Source: Heterocephalus glaber (Eukaryota; Chordata; Mammalia; Rodentia; Bathyergidae). Taken from it: 64,000 nt of DNA. The DNA lies in contig NW_004624747.1 of NCBI RefSeq assembly GCF_000247695.1, positions 14,698,009-14,762,008 on the forward strand, in the 5' to 3' direction. The notes beneath the pieces were generated by a model that worked only from the letters and a program-made list of their open reading frames with translations, was not told the DNA's origin and ran no database searches. Every line of letters starts with the position of its first letter. Position 1 is the stretch's first letter. Below are positions 21,815 through 32,689 of this stretch, in pieces. The translations under genes were made by a program, and so were the position numbers.

Positions 21815-22375
21815 TGGTATCAAAATTTCTTTGGTTGGCCAAACCTTTGACAGGTCCTGAAACTTCTAGATCCATCTGGATACTTCCTCATAAAATCTAG
21901 TTTTAGCAAAGAACCCTGCTAAGTTAGTTTTTAGCAAGAATCCTCCTTTCTAGATGATCGATCACATTTCTCATTTTCCATAATCCCCTAGGTCAGTGGT
22001 GGCAAACCTATGGCACGCATGCCTTAGCAGGGAGTTTATTATCATGGAAAGCTCTAAGAGGTTCGCCATCATTGCCCTAGATGATGTCTAATCACCTTCA
22101 TCTCTCTTCAGCAAGAATCTTGTCAGGCTGATTTAGCTTGAATCCCCCTAACCCCTGATTTTCCTCTTAGTCCTTGTCCATCTACTAACTCTATCACTCT
22201 GCTCGTTGGTTATAAATTCTCACATGCTCATGCTATATTGGAAATTGTACCCAATCTCTCCTCACCAAAAAATCCTATTGTAGTGGTACCTATACCTATC
22301 ACATGATACTCAATAAAGTCTTCCTTACTAACTGTCAATAACTGTCATTGAAGATATTTTTTTTCTTTAATGGGG
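21815..22375 (+). mobile_element. ERV1 LTR, MER34-like, split by a hAT MITE
   Basis: 'gcaaagaaccctgctaagtt', 'agcaagaatcctcctttcta', 'ccctgattttcctcttagtc', a TATA-like 'ggttataaattctcac' and a polyadenylation-type 'caataaagtcttccttac' appear in the order of a MER34-type LTR. Interrupted at 21994-22074 by a DNA transposon. Just past the end 'tgggggcc' resembles the first bases of a tRNA-Pro-type primer-binding site, so this may be a 5' LTR with a sliver of internal sequence. Confidence 0.6.
21994..22074 (+). mobile_element. hAT-type MITE, 81 bp, with inverted ends and 8-bp duplication
   Basis: The left end is CAGTGGTGGCAAACCT. The right end read in reverse complement is CAATGATGGCGAACCT, 13 of 16 matching. 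It is flanked by ccctaggt (21986-21993) and ccctagat (22075-22082), an 8-bp duplication with one mismatch, as hAT transposases make. It carries no coding sequence. It sits inside the ERV1 LTR, so it inserted later. Confidence 0.85.
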
Positions 22376-22799
22376 GCCTAGACGTTGTAACTTTTAAAAA
22401 CCCTCCAGGTGACTTATGCAGCCTGGGTGGAGGACCGCTGCCTAAAGTAAGCTTTTTGGTCAGCAGGAGAATTGTATCAGAGTTACTTGATGGTATTTAC
22501 TTAAAATAAACATTCTTGGCCCCCTCCAAGACTATGAATCAGTACAACACTTGGGTGTAAAGCCCAAATGACTATGTTTTTACAAGCTCCTCTGAGGGTT
22601 GTGAGACACACTTCAGTTTGAAGAAGATTTTCTAAGCTGGTGACTTTGAGGAGGACACACGCACACACCTGCAGCACACAAACACACACGAATAGACACA
22701 TCTCAGGGTGCACTTAATGATGATATTCCAAGATGTTTGGGGCTGGCCTTCACAAAATATCCTCAGCCTGACCTCTGTATTTGTAGAAGCTCAAGGATT
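22376..22799. other. No confident feature; short CA-rich patch
   Basis: About 22655-22700 is a CA-rich imperfect repeat (acacgcacacacc). Otherwise unassigned. Confidence 0.4.
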
Positions 22800-22950
22800 A
22801 TAACTAACTACTTTATGACATTAATATTTCGCTATGATTATGCTACTTTACATAAAATATACAAAACAAAAGATACAAGGCAGCCAAGGCTCAGAGAGAT
22901 GTGTTGTTTTGCCCAGGGTAACAGAACAGATAAATGGCAGACCCAGGCCT
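22800..22950 (-). repeat. MIR-like SINE fragment
   Basis: 'ggctcagagagatgtgttgt' and 'ttgcccagggtaacagaaca' match the antisense MIR core. Confidence 0.6.
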
Positions 22951-23526
22951 GTGATCACCTTAGATTTTAAAGTATCTCAAAGACCAGTCCATGTAACCTA
23001 CTACTTGTATGACTGAAGGCCCCTAATTTCAAAAGGATTAGATGTCTAACCAGTGTTATATAGGGAATCATTGTTAAAGCCTATTACAAATTACTTTAAA
23101 CAAATGACAGTCATGATAGCATGGTTTTATATGTAGAAAGTTCTAATAAATTCTCCCCCAAAATCGACTAGAATAAATGAAAGGTCCCAGAATAAAACAA
23201 TATCATATAATAAAGTAAATTTTATTTCAGTTAGCAACAAAAAATGGAAAATAATGCTAGAGAAACAATAAAACTTGCAAAAGCATCAGAAAATATAATT
23301 AGAAATAAATTTAATTAAAAATGTGCAATACCATTATACTGAAAACTATAGAATGTTGAGACAAATTTAAAAAGACCTGAATAAATGGAATGATGTACCA
23401 TGTTAAAGAATCAGAAGACTCAATATTGTTAAGAGACCCATTCTCCCCAAATTGAAGGTAATCCAAATCAAAATCCCAGAAAGAAGAAATTGATGAGGTG
23501 GTTCTATAATTTCATGAAAAAAGCAA

Positions 23527-23965
23527 AAGTATTCATTTTCTAGAGCAGCCATAACAAAGTACCACATACTGGGTGGCTTAAACTACAAAACATGCTATGT
23601 CACAGTTCTCAAGACTTGAAGCTCTAGAAAGAGGGGTTGGCAGAATTGTTGCCTCCTGAGGGCTGTGAGAGAGAACCCATTTCTTCCTTCTCACCTGGCT
23701 TTTGGTAGATTGCTGAGAATCTTTGGTGTTTCTTGATTTGCCAACCTCTCATTTCAAGTTCACATGACATTCTCTCTATGTGCATGTCTGCATTCTAACT
23801 TCCCTTCCCTTTTAAAAGGGTTTCAGTCATAGCTAATTAAAACTCCACCAAATGAACCTACCTAGACACCCTCTCCAAAGAATGTCACATTGTGCAACAC
23901 TGGGGGTTAGGGCCTCAACATATGAATTTGGTAAGTTTGCATAAGAATATAGGAAAGTCAAAACA
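23527..23965 (-). mobile_element. MaLR LTR, MLT1A-like, inside L1
   Basis: 'agcagccataacaaagtacc', 'acatactgggtggcttaaac', 'gagggctgtgagagagaacc' and 'ggttagggcctcaacatatg' are a nearly full-length antisense MLT1A-type LTR. L1 ORF2 sequence continues on both sides, so the LTR inserted into the L1. Confidence 0.85.
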
Positions 23966-24620
23966 CTTTTGAAAAATAACTTACCCTATATGACCTATTC
24001 TAAAATTACAATAATCAAGATAATGGACTAGAGTAATGTGAAGAGGCATGAGTACATCAATGGAACAGAAAAAAGATTCTGGAACCATATTCACAAGGTA
24101 CAGTCAGTCAATTGACTTTTGACAAAAGCACCAAAAAATCCTATAGTACAAGGAAAATTTTCACAAGTGCTGGATAACTAGATACATACATGAAAAAAGT
24201 GCATTTCAACCCCTATATAACATGATACCAAGGTGACTCGTACATCTAAATGTAAAAATTAAAACATAAAGTTTCAAGAAGGTAATATGGAAGAATATCT
24301 TGCAATAGGCAAACATTTCTTAGGATGTAGAAAGCATTAATCAGAATTTTTAAATTCATAAATTGGATACTATTAAAATTTAAAGCTTCTGCTCATATAT
24401 TCAAAAGATATCATTAAATAAATTAATAGAGAAGCCACAAATGGGGAAAAATAGTCACAATACATGGATTTGAAAATGTAATTATATCCAGAACAAAAGG
24501 AAAGTTCTTTATCTCGATAATAAAATGAAGAAACATCAGGGAAAAATGGTCAAAAATCTTGAACAAACACTTGATAAAGTAAGGTATACAAATGATCAAT
24601 TAGCACATAAAAATGTACTC

Positions 24621-24704
24621 GTGGGGCCGGGGATTTAACTCAGTGGTTTTGCCATCTGCCTCGCAAGCGCAAGGACCCAAGTTTGATCCCTGGTACAAAA
24701 AAAA
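24621..24704 (+). mobile_element. ID SINE (ggtac subfamily) inside L1
   Basis: 'gtggggccggggatttaact', 'ctgcctcgcaagcgcaagga', 'gtttgatccctggtac' and an A-tail. Duplication aaaaatgtactc (24609-24620) and aaaaatgttctc (24705-24716), one mismatch. Confidence 0.92.
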
Positions 24705-25455
24705 AAAAATGTTCTCAATCTCATAAGTCATAAGAAAAACTCTCACTAAAATTGCAATCAGAAAACGCTTTAAGCCCATCAAAACGGGGTTAAAAACCTG
24801 ACCATGTCAAGTGTTGTTGAGGATTTAAAGCAATGGAGAGTCTCAAACATATAAAGTATATGACCATTTTTACAAAACCTCTGTAAGAGTCATAAAATTA
24901 AATATATGTCTCTTTCTGGTTTTATTTCTCAAGAACTAGTTTGCTTCTGTTCACTACCCTGGTTCTATGAATTTATCCAAGAGAAACCAAAACTTATGTC
25001 ACACATACAGTTGTGCATGCTATATTTATAATAATCAAACTCTGGAAACAACCCAGGTATCTATCAATGGAAGAATAGAAAAACTGTGGCATGTCCATAC
25101 AATAGGAAAACTATATAGCAAAAAAAAGATGACCTGATGTTTCATGCAACAAAATGGGTGACTTGGACTGACATAATGGTGAGCATTACATATACAGTAT
25201 AGTTCCATTTTCTCTGAATTTCAAAAAAAAAAAGGTAAAATGAGTCTACAGTGGAAGAATGGATCACTGCTGGAGATGGAGCGTTGGCTAGGAAAAGGCA
25301 TGAAGGGACCCCTTAAGATGCTGAAAATGTCCTACTTCTTCATCTGAGAAGCGATTGCATGTTTAAGATTTGTATCCACTAATTGAGTTATCCTTAAATT
25401 AAATAAAAGCAAATATAATGACAACTCTATCCCACATTTTAAAAAATAAAATACC

Positions 25456-26095
25456 AGTACTCAGTGCCATATAAACTAAGTATGCAAATTTGGGGTGTCA
25501 CCTTGATCATGATTTCAACTGCCATCCATGAAAGTGACCATCTACAGGTAGCAGAGAACAAACACACACTTGTGTCTTGGTCAGGAAACATCTGAGACTT
25601 TGGACATCAGCCAGCTCACCATGGTAGCAGGAGTTTCCCAAAGGAGAAGACCCACCACTTTCAGAGGAGTTAAGTGTGACGTTACTGGAGCCCATCTGTG
25701 AGAGGACTTGATATACAGACATGTGTGTCAAGAGAAAAATGAACACAAAGTTGTGGTAGAAAATACTCTCCGTGAAGATAGCAGAACAGTAGAATTAAAA
25801 CTGCCTTTAAAAATGAAAAGAGTGCAAATGCCAGGAAAACAACAGGGTGCCTGTTGCCAAGAGAAGAATCACTTTCGACTGGCTGTTGGTGAGACAAACC
25901 GCATGTGCCAGAGTTGACACAATAGTTTGCTTCCTGCCTTCTCAGAGACAAGGTGATTATCTAGATGTCAAGCAGGTGATCTTGTAAGGTGTTGTTTTAG
26001 ATCTCATCATCTAAGAAGGAGTATGGTGATAAGAAGTAGACTAGTTCAGAAGATAAAAACAGATAAAAGATCGGACATTGCTTTTCCTTTCTGTT
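25456..26095. other. No recognised feature
   Basis: No repeat family or gene recognised in this roughly 640-bp stretch. Confidence 0.35.
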
Positions 26096-26099
26096 TTGT

Positions 26100-26200
26100 A
26101 TTGCTTTGTTTTGTTTTGTTTCTGGCGCTGGTTATTGAACCTAGAGCTTTGCACATGCTAGGCAAGTGCTCTACCACTGCAATACGTCACCAGCTCAGAT
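26100..26200 (-). mobile_element. Older ID SINE
   Basis: Minus-strand ID: 'gttattgaacctagagcttt', 'gcaagtgctctaccactgca', with a ttttg-rich tail region (about 26090-26122). Confidence 0.8.
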
Positions 26201-26299
26201 ATTCCTTTCTTTAATTGAAATTTTCATTTGTGGATGCACGTACTTATTTAATTGCTAGCTATCAAGTACGTAGAATGTGCCCAACGTACCCTTTAGACA

Positions 26300-26550
26300 G
26301 TCTATCTGAACAGTCGCAGGGTTAGATTGCCTGGACTCAAGTGCTGGCCCTATAGCTTCCTAGAGTATAACTTTGTGCAAATGGCTTAAAACTTCTGTCT
26401 CATTTTTCTCATTGTAAATGAGGGATGAAAAGGTTACGCATTTTAAATGATGCATAATAAATTGCTATGAAGATTACATTATGAATTAATATATGTAAAA
26501 AGTGCTTGGAAAAATACTTGCTACATATAAATTATTGCTATTTTTGTTAG
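26300..26550 (+). repeat. MIR SINE
   Basis: 'gattgcctggactcaagtgc', 'cttctgtctcatttttctca', 'taaatgagggatgaaaaggt' and 'aaaaagtgcttggaaaaata' span most of MIR. Confidence 0.75.
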
Positions 26551-27585
26551 TGATTCTACCCTCAAGGGTTGCACATGCACACACGCTAAAGGGAAAGTGG
26601 CCTGCACAAAGTCTATATAGAATTTGTCTGAGATTCATTAGTTGAACACCATGCCAAGTCCCATATGTGTCCTAAAAGGAGCAAAGAGTCTAGTGGAGAA
26701 GCCACAGAGAAGGCAAGTAATTGCAAAACCATATGGTGGACTGATATAATAATGACACAGGAATAGTGGTAAGACCCTTATCTAGAAGAAGAGGATAGGA
26801 GAGAGAAGGAAATACTGAATTTACTCTTGAAGGATGGTGGCATGTGAAAATTGGTTGGGGAAAAAGAGACTTCAATAAAAATTAAGCAAGATTTAAATTG
26901 GACTTATAGAGCTTGCTTCCCTTCAAGACCAGTGAATGTGGTGAAATTATCAAATAAAACACACACACACCCGTTTAAAAATCTCTCTAAATGGTCCTAT
27001 AGACAGACAAAAAATGAAGAAATAGTTATTCAAGAAAGACTACTAAAATTCAGCAAGAAAAATAATTCTTTGGTGTTTGAGCCTAGACTCTACCCTCCCT
27101 TCACCCTTCAGCTTAGCTACAAGAACACATTTCCCTCGGTCTCCAGCTGCTGATCAGAGAGTTCTCTTCCTGGGAGGTTCAGGATGTCAGCATTTCTCAT
27201 CCTGTCCCCGGTACCTATTGCTGAGGCTGAGTTGTGGTCAAGTGTGAGGAGGGGGCTCCATTCTTCTGTCCAGTCCCACTGAAGAAACAGAGGCCTTATC
27301 TTGAACACGGCACTCAGGAGAATACTGATGCCCTGCATGCCTGGATTGTGGAGCAAGAGGTTTCATAGTGGGAGAGGCATGCTGCAAAGACCTGAGGCTA
27401 CTTCCCACCCTTACAGAGCCCTCAGCTTCTAAAATGGGGGCATCACTCAGGAGGAAGTGTGGCATTGATGTCCGGCCAGTGCTGTAATTGTGGTTCAGAG
27501 ATCTTAGCCGGGGGAGAAGTAAGCCATAGACCAGAGGGGTCCTAATCTCTACCCAAAGCAACTGATTTTATTTGCGGCAAAGAGT
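26551..27585. other. About 1 kb without recognised repeats
   Basis: Unique-looking. Short (AC)n at about 26960-26971. Minus-strand open frames at 27117-27561 have no recognisable domain. Nothing firm. Confidence 0.3.
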
Positions 27586-27589
27586 GAAA

Positions 27590-29436
27590 GAAGATCAAGT
27601 CTAAGAGTGCATTCAAAATCAAGGACTCAACAAACAAAAATACCAGTGGAATTGTGGGGAAAAAAGAACATTTCTACATTGTAAATTACTATAATCACTA
27701 TGAAAATTCTTCAGAATATAAAAAAATAGAAATTCTATTTGACCCAGGTATACCAACAAAATTGACAGATCTTTAGCTAAGCTTTGAGGATACAAGATTA
27801 AAGTGGAAATCAATTGTATTTCCATGTATTTCCAATGAACAACCTGAAAATAAAATTAAGAAAATTCTATTTATAACAGTAGCAAAAAGACTAAAATATA
27901 GAGGAATAAATTTAACAAAAGAAATAAAAAACTTATACTTTGGATAATACAAAATATTGAAAGTAACTGAAGAAGATATAAATATGTTGAAAAACATCTC
28001 ATGTCGATTCACTGGATGACTTAGTATAATTAAGATATATTGAAATCTCTGCAATTTGATCTACGGATTTAATGCAATCCCCTCTCAGAATCCCAAAGGA
28101 CTTCTTTGAAAAAGTTGGCAAACTGATTATAAACATCATATAGAATTGCAAAGCACCCACCATAGTGAAAATAACTTTGAGAAAAAAGAACAAAGCTGGA
28201 GAATTTATGTGCCTTAATTTCAAAATTTTACTGCCAAACAACAATAATCAAGCAACTATAGTCTCAGCATAAGGATATGAATATAGATCAATGGAATGGA
28301 ATTGAAAGTCCAGAAATAAGCCACATATCTATGATCAACTGATTTCCAAAAAGGGTACCAAGACCATTCATGCAATAAGGAAAGAGTAGTCTATTCCTCA
28401 TACTACACACAAAAATTACCTCAAAATGGATCAAAGATCTAGATTTGTAAAACACTTAAAGAAGAAAACATAAGAGAAAAATATTCTTGACTTTAGATTT
28501 GGTATTGGGCTCTTAGATGTAGCACCAAAAGTACAATCAACAAATGAAATCTAGGTAAATTAGAATTCATCAAATTTGAAAACTTTTTTCTTCAAAGTAT
28601 GCTATCAAGCAAGTAAATAAACACACTACAGAATGTGAGACAATTTTATAAGTCATTTATCTCATAAGGGGCTTTTATCTAAAGAATAAAAGGAACTCTT
28701 ACAACTCAATAATAAAAGAATAATTTCCACTAGAAATGGGGCAAAGGGTTGGAATAGATATGTCCCTAACAAAGATATCAAATAACTAATAAACACATAA
28801 AAAGATCCTCAACATCAGGGAAATGCAAACCAAAACCATAATGAGATTACTTCATACCACCTAGGATGACTGAAATGTAAACAGTCAGATAAAATAATAT
28901 GGACAAGGATGTAAGAAACTGTTCCTGCACAAACTGCTAGTTGAGATGTAAGTGGTGTGATTGCTTTGGAAAACAGCCTGGTAATTCTTCAAATGATTAA
29001 ACACGGAAGTACCATGTGACACAGCAATTCTATCATCTGTATCTACCCGAAAGAAATGAAAATATATAGCCACATGGAAACTTATGCAGGAATGCTTAGA
29101 GAAGCTTTACTCATAATATCAAAAAGATGGAAACAACCCAAAAGTACATCAACTGATAATAGATAAATAAAATGTTGCATATCCAAACAAAGTAATATTA
29201 TTTGATCATAAAAAGGAATGAAGTTCTGATACATGCTATAATGTGGATGAACTTTACAAATACTACTCTAAGTGGAAGAAGCCAGTGACAAAAGGCCACA
29301 TATTATAGGATTCCATTACACAAAATGACCATATTGGGAAAATACATAGGGACAAAAAGGAGATATGTGGTAGTTAATGGCTGAAGAGGTAGAGGATTAT
29401 AAAAATAATAACTAAAGAGCATGAGTTTTCTATGTA
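27590..29436 (+). mobile_element. Decayed L1M, ORF2 to 3' end
   Basis: A long colinear ORF2 remnant: 'ccaatgaacaacctgaaaat', 'acagtagcaaaaagactaaa', 'tttaatgcaatcccctctca', 'ctgatttccaaaaagggtac', 'acatcagggaaatgcaaacc', 'gaaacaacccaaaagtacat'. It finishes with a 3' UTR-like 'gtggtagttaatggctgaag'. Stops throughout. Confidence 0.85.
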
Positions 29437-29703
29437 AAACTTCTAAAAGAACACATGAGGGAAAGCTTCCCAATATTGGTCTAAGTAATCATTTTTTGGA
29501 TAAAAACCTAAAAGTACCAGCAAAAATGAACAAATGGGACTACATTAAATTAAGAACTTTTGCACAGCCAAGGAAATCATCACCAGCTTGATAAGACAAC
29601 CTAAGAAGTAGAAGAAATTATTTGCAACCAATACATCTGATATGAAGTTAATATCTAAAATATATAAGGAATTCAAAAACTCAATAACAAGAAAACAGCT
29701 TGA

Positions 29704-29791
29704 TTTTTTTTTTAATTTGGTACCGGAGATCGAACTCGGGACCTTGCACTTGCGAGGCAGGTGGCAGAACCACTGAGCTAAATCCCCGGCC
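29704..29791 (-). mobile_element. ID SINE (ggtacc subfamily) inside L1
   Basis: T-run, 'ggtaccggagatcgaactcg', 'gagctaaatccccggcc'. Imperfect duplication acagcttga (29695-29703) and acaacttga (29792-29800). Confidence 0.9.
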
Positions 29792-29800
29792 ACAACTTGA

Positions 29801-30115
29801 GGTTTTTTTTTCCTTCCTCTTCTTAAATTCTTTTATTGGTACATTGTAGGTATACAACACATTTACACTTCTCTTTGGGAACTTGTACCTTTACATGATG
29901 CACCTTGGTTCTTTTTTTTTTCCCCCATTCCTAACCCTCCCTTCACCCCCTCCACCCTTCCCTATATACAAAGACTTTATTTCCATTTTTTCCATTTCTC
30001 AGCACTTTTCCTTTCCCTTCTTTCCTTTCCCCTGCCCCTCCCACTACCACTACCCTTTGGACCTTTTCTTCTTATTTTGCATTTTCAATTATTCATTCTA
30101 ATCATTGATAAAAAC
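29801..30115 (-). mobile_element. L1 3' end in reverse orientation
   Basis: On the minus strand it runs from a purine-rich L1 3' UTR (the CT-rich block at about 29910-30060 on plus) to 'caacacatttacactt' (plus) and ends at an A-tail (T-run 29803-29811) just after an AATAAA-type signal (tttatt, 29832-29837 on plus). It is severely 5'-truncated, as usual for L1 copies. Confidence 0.65.
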
Positions 30116-31177
30116 TCAAGGACTTGACTAGACACTTCTCAAAAAAAAAAGCAAATGGCCAAGAAGTATATGAAAAATTTCAAAATGATTAACAATGAGA
30201 GAAATGCAAATTAAAACCACAATAAAATATCAACTCACCACCATTGGCTTTTAGTTTTTAAAAAAAGATATGTGTTGGTGAGAACATGGGAAAAAGGAAA
30301 TCCTAGTACACTGTTGATAAGGATGTAAATTTGTACAACTATTATGGAATCGAGTATGGAGGTTTCTCAAAATATTAAAAATAGAACCATTATATAATCT
30401 AGCAACTGCACTGCTGGTATATAGCCAAAGAAAATGAAATCATATGTCAAAAGGATATCTGCATCCCTATGTTCATTTCAGCATTATCCACAATAGCTAA
30501 GATACAGAAACAACCTAAATGTCCATCAGTAAATGAATGGAATACTATTCAATCTTAAAAAAGGAAATCCTCTCTCCTTGGGACAACATGGTTGAATCTA
30601 GAGGACATTATGTTAAGCGAAATAAAGTAGGTATGGAAAGACAAATACAAACACATGATCTCATTTATATGTATGATGTAAAACAGTTTGGATCAGAGAG
30701 GTAGGGAGTAGAATGGTGGTTAGCAGAGGCTAGGGTGTGGTGGGTATAAGGAACATGTTCATCAAAGTTAGACACAAAGAGGAATACATTCAAGAAGTCT
30801 ATTGTGCAACATGGTGGTTTTAGTTAATAGCATATTGTATTCTTGAAAATGATTAAGACCAGATTTTAAGGGTTCTCACCACAAAAAATATGATTGTGTG
30901 AGGTAATGAATATATTAACTACCTGAATTTAATCATTCCACAGTGTACATATATTTCAAAACAGCATGTTACACATGATTAAATTATACAATTTTTAATT
31001 GTCAATTTTAAAAATGACTACAAGGTTTCTTTTTGAGGTGATAAACATTCTAAAATTAATTGTAATGATGTTGCACACATCTCTGAATATACAGAGATAT
31101 GTGCACTTAATCGGGTGAGTTATATGGTATGTGACTTATTCTCAACACTTGTTATTTTTAAGGTGTTTGTGAATGTG

Positions 31178-31178
31178 A

Positions 31179-31215
<37 letters not shown>

Positions 31216-31286
31216 GCTTGGCGCTGAACCCAGGGCCTCCTGCATGCTACACAAGTACTCTACCACTGAGCTATACTTCCAGCCCT
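31178..31286 (-). mobile_element. Older ID SINE with (CA)n tail
   Basis: Minus-strand ID body 31215-31286 ('gaacccagggcctcctgcat', 'tctaccactgagctatactt') whose tail is a (TG)n/(CA)n array at about 31183-31214. Same arrangement as at 17611-17728. Confidence 0.87.
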
Positions 31287-31369
31287 TAAAAAATTTTTTT
31301 CTTAGAGATATAGTAAAAAAATTGAACACAGAAGATAAAATAGCTGTTAATATTTCCTAAGAGTTATGA

Positions 31370-31760
31370 TGTGGTGGGCACCGTGCCCTTTGACAAAAAA
31401 TTCATTAACTACTATGTGCCACGCATCACTTGAGAATCTGAGATACAGCAAGAAATGAAATAAATGTCCTGGGTTTGTGGAACTTAATTTTGAGTGATAG
31501 ACAAAAGAAAAATAAATAGATATACATTAAATAGCGACAACTTAAGAAAAAAATAAAGCAAGATAAACAAAAAATGATGGGGGCAGTCATGGGAGGTATG
31601 GGGCAGGTAAGTTTTGCTGATAAGCTGATATCCTGACAGAGTCAATGAGAAGCAGAGGGTTCTGAGCAGGAGAAACAGCTGGGTAGAAAGAATCTGAGGT
31701 GGAAATGTAGCTTGCGTTAGAGCAGGAACAGAGGTCATTGTAGCTGTATGGCATTAGTGA
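31370..31760 (-). mobile_element. L2 LINE, antisense 3' region
   Basis: 'ttcattaactactatgtgcc', 'tttgtggaacttaattttga', 'gacaaaagaaaaataaatag' and later 'gagcaggaacagaggtcatt' follow the reverse of the L2 3' end. Confidence 0.6.
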
Positions 31761-32535
31761 GAAGAATACCGGTGAAGCCATAGAGATGGGGTCAAACAAG
31801 AGGAAGGGGTTTACCAGGAGCAGCAGGCCATCACAAACACTTAGTGCTAAGGTTTGTCTTGCTCCAGAATTTTTTACCCCATAACAACATCTCCAGGACA
31901 TCTTCCCAGAATATTTGAATGTCCTAGTATACGAGTCAGGCACTCTGGCTCATCCAGCCTCTTTCAAACTATGGGTCACAAGCTAGACATGGTCTCATGA
32001 AGTTAATTTAGTTGAAATCAGTATATTTTAAACAATGGAATGGAAAATAACCACCATGCAACAGTTTTATTTGAATCTGTATGTGTGCATCTGTGGGTTG
32101 GACTGATTATAATATAAAATATAAAATGTTTTTCTTAGTAAAGGTCACTCAGAGTACCTGAACCTGACCCTAGTTCATCCCTACCTTCACACAGTCCCAG
32201 TGGAGCAAACACACCAAAATTCACCTAAAGGCATCTTGTGATGATTTACATGTAGCCATCTGGGCTGTCAACAACTTAATTGATCCAAAAGACAAACTTG
32301 CCTTCAGCTACAGAACCAAAAAGGTCTTCTGTGTTAATTGAGATGTTTACTTTAAGCAAAGCACCAATTTCATTGTAATTAGAATTTAGTTTTTGCTGTG
32401 TTTAGTTACCATAGCCTCTGGTCTACAGAAGAATCCTCTAGACCCAGCCAACGTTATCCTGAGTCCAGACATGGCCTGTGAGGTAGGGTCAGTGGCTTCC
32501 TCCCAAAATAGTGTCAGCTTCTTGAAAGTGGAGCT
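31761..32535. other. No recognised feature
   Basis: Unassigned sequence of about 775 bp. No coding signal. Confidence 0.35.
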
Positions 32536-32539
32536 ATTG

Positions 32540-32689
32540 GGGTCAGACAGGGATGCTGCCACCTACCAGCTGTGTGACTAGGCAATTAATATCACTACTT
32601 GAGCCTCAGTTCTTCTTCTACAAAATGGGGATGATGATAACACTAATTTGATAAGATTGTTGTAGAGTAAATACAAATGAGCAAAGAAA
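32540..32689 (+). repeat. MIR SINE
   Basis: 'cacctaccagctgtgtgact', 'cttgagcctcagttcttctt' and 'ctacaaaatggggatgatga' are the MIR core. Confidence 0.8.

Larger units (their letters stand above)
23100..25455 (+). mobile_element. Decayed L1 (ORF2 and 3' end), carrying two insertions
   Basis: ORF2-like order: 'taaatttaattaaaaatgtg', 'ttgagacaaatttaaaaaga', 'tcaagataatggactagagt', 'caattgacttttgacaaaag', 'catctaaatgtaaaaattaa', 'gaaacaacccaggtatctat'. It ends in a 3' UTR near 25440. Interrupted by a MaLR LTR (23527-23965) and an ID (24621-24704). Many stops, inactive. Confidence 0.8.
29440..31017 (+). mobile_element. Second decayed L1, interrupted by an ID and a reversed L1 end
   Basis: A fresh ORF2 segment begins at about 29440 ('aatgggactacattaaatta', 'ttatttgcaaccaatacatc'). 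It breaks at about 29700, resumes at about 30116 ('gacttgactagacacttctc', 'atgagagaaatgcaaattaa', 'acctaaatgtccatcagtaa') and continues through a 3' UTR to about 31017. The two halves join in the L1 order once the insertions at 29704-30115 are removed. Confidence 0.82.
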
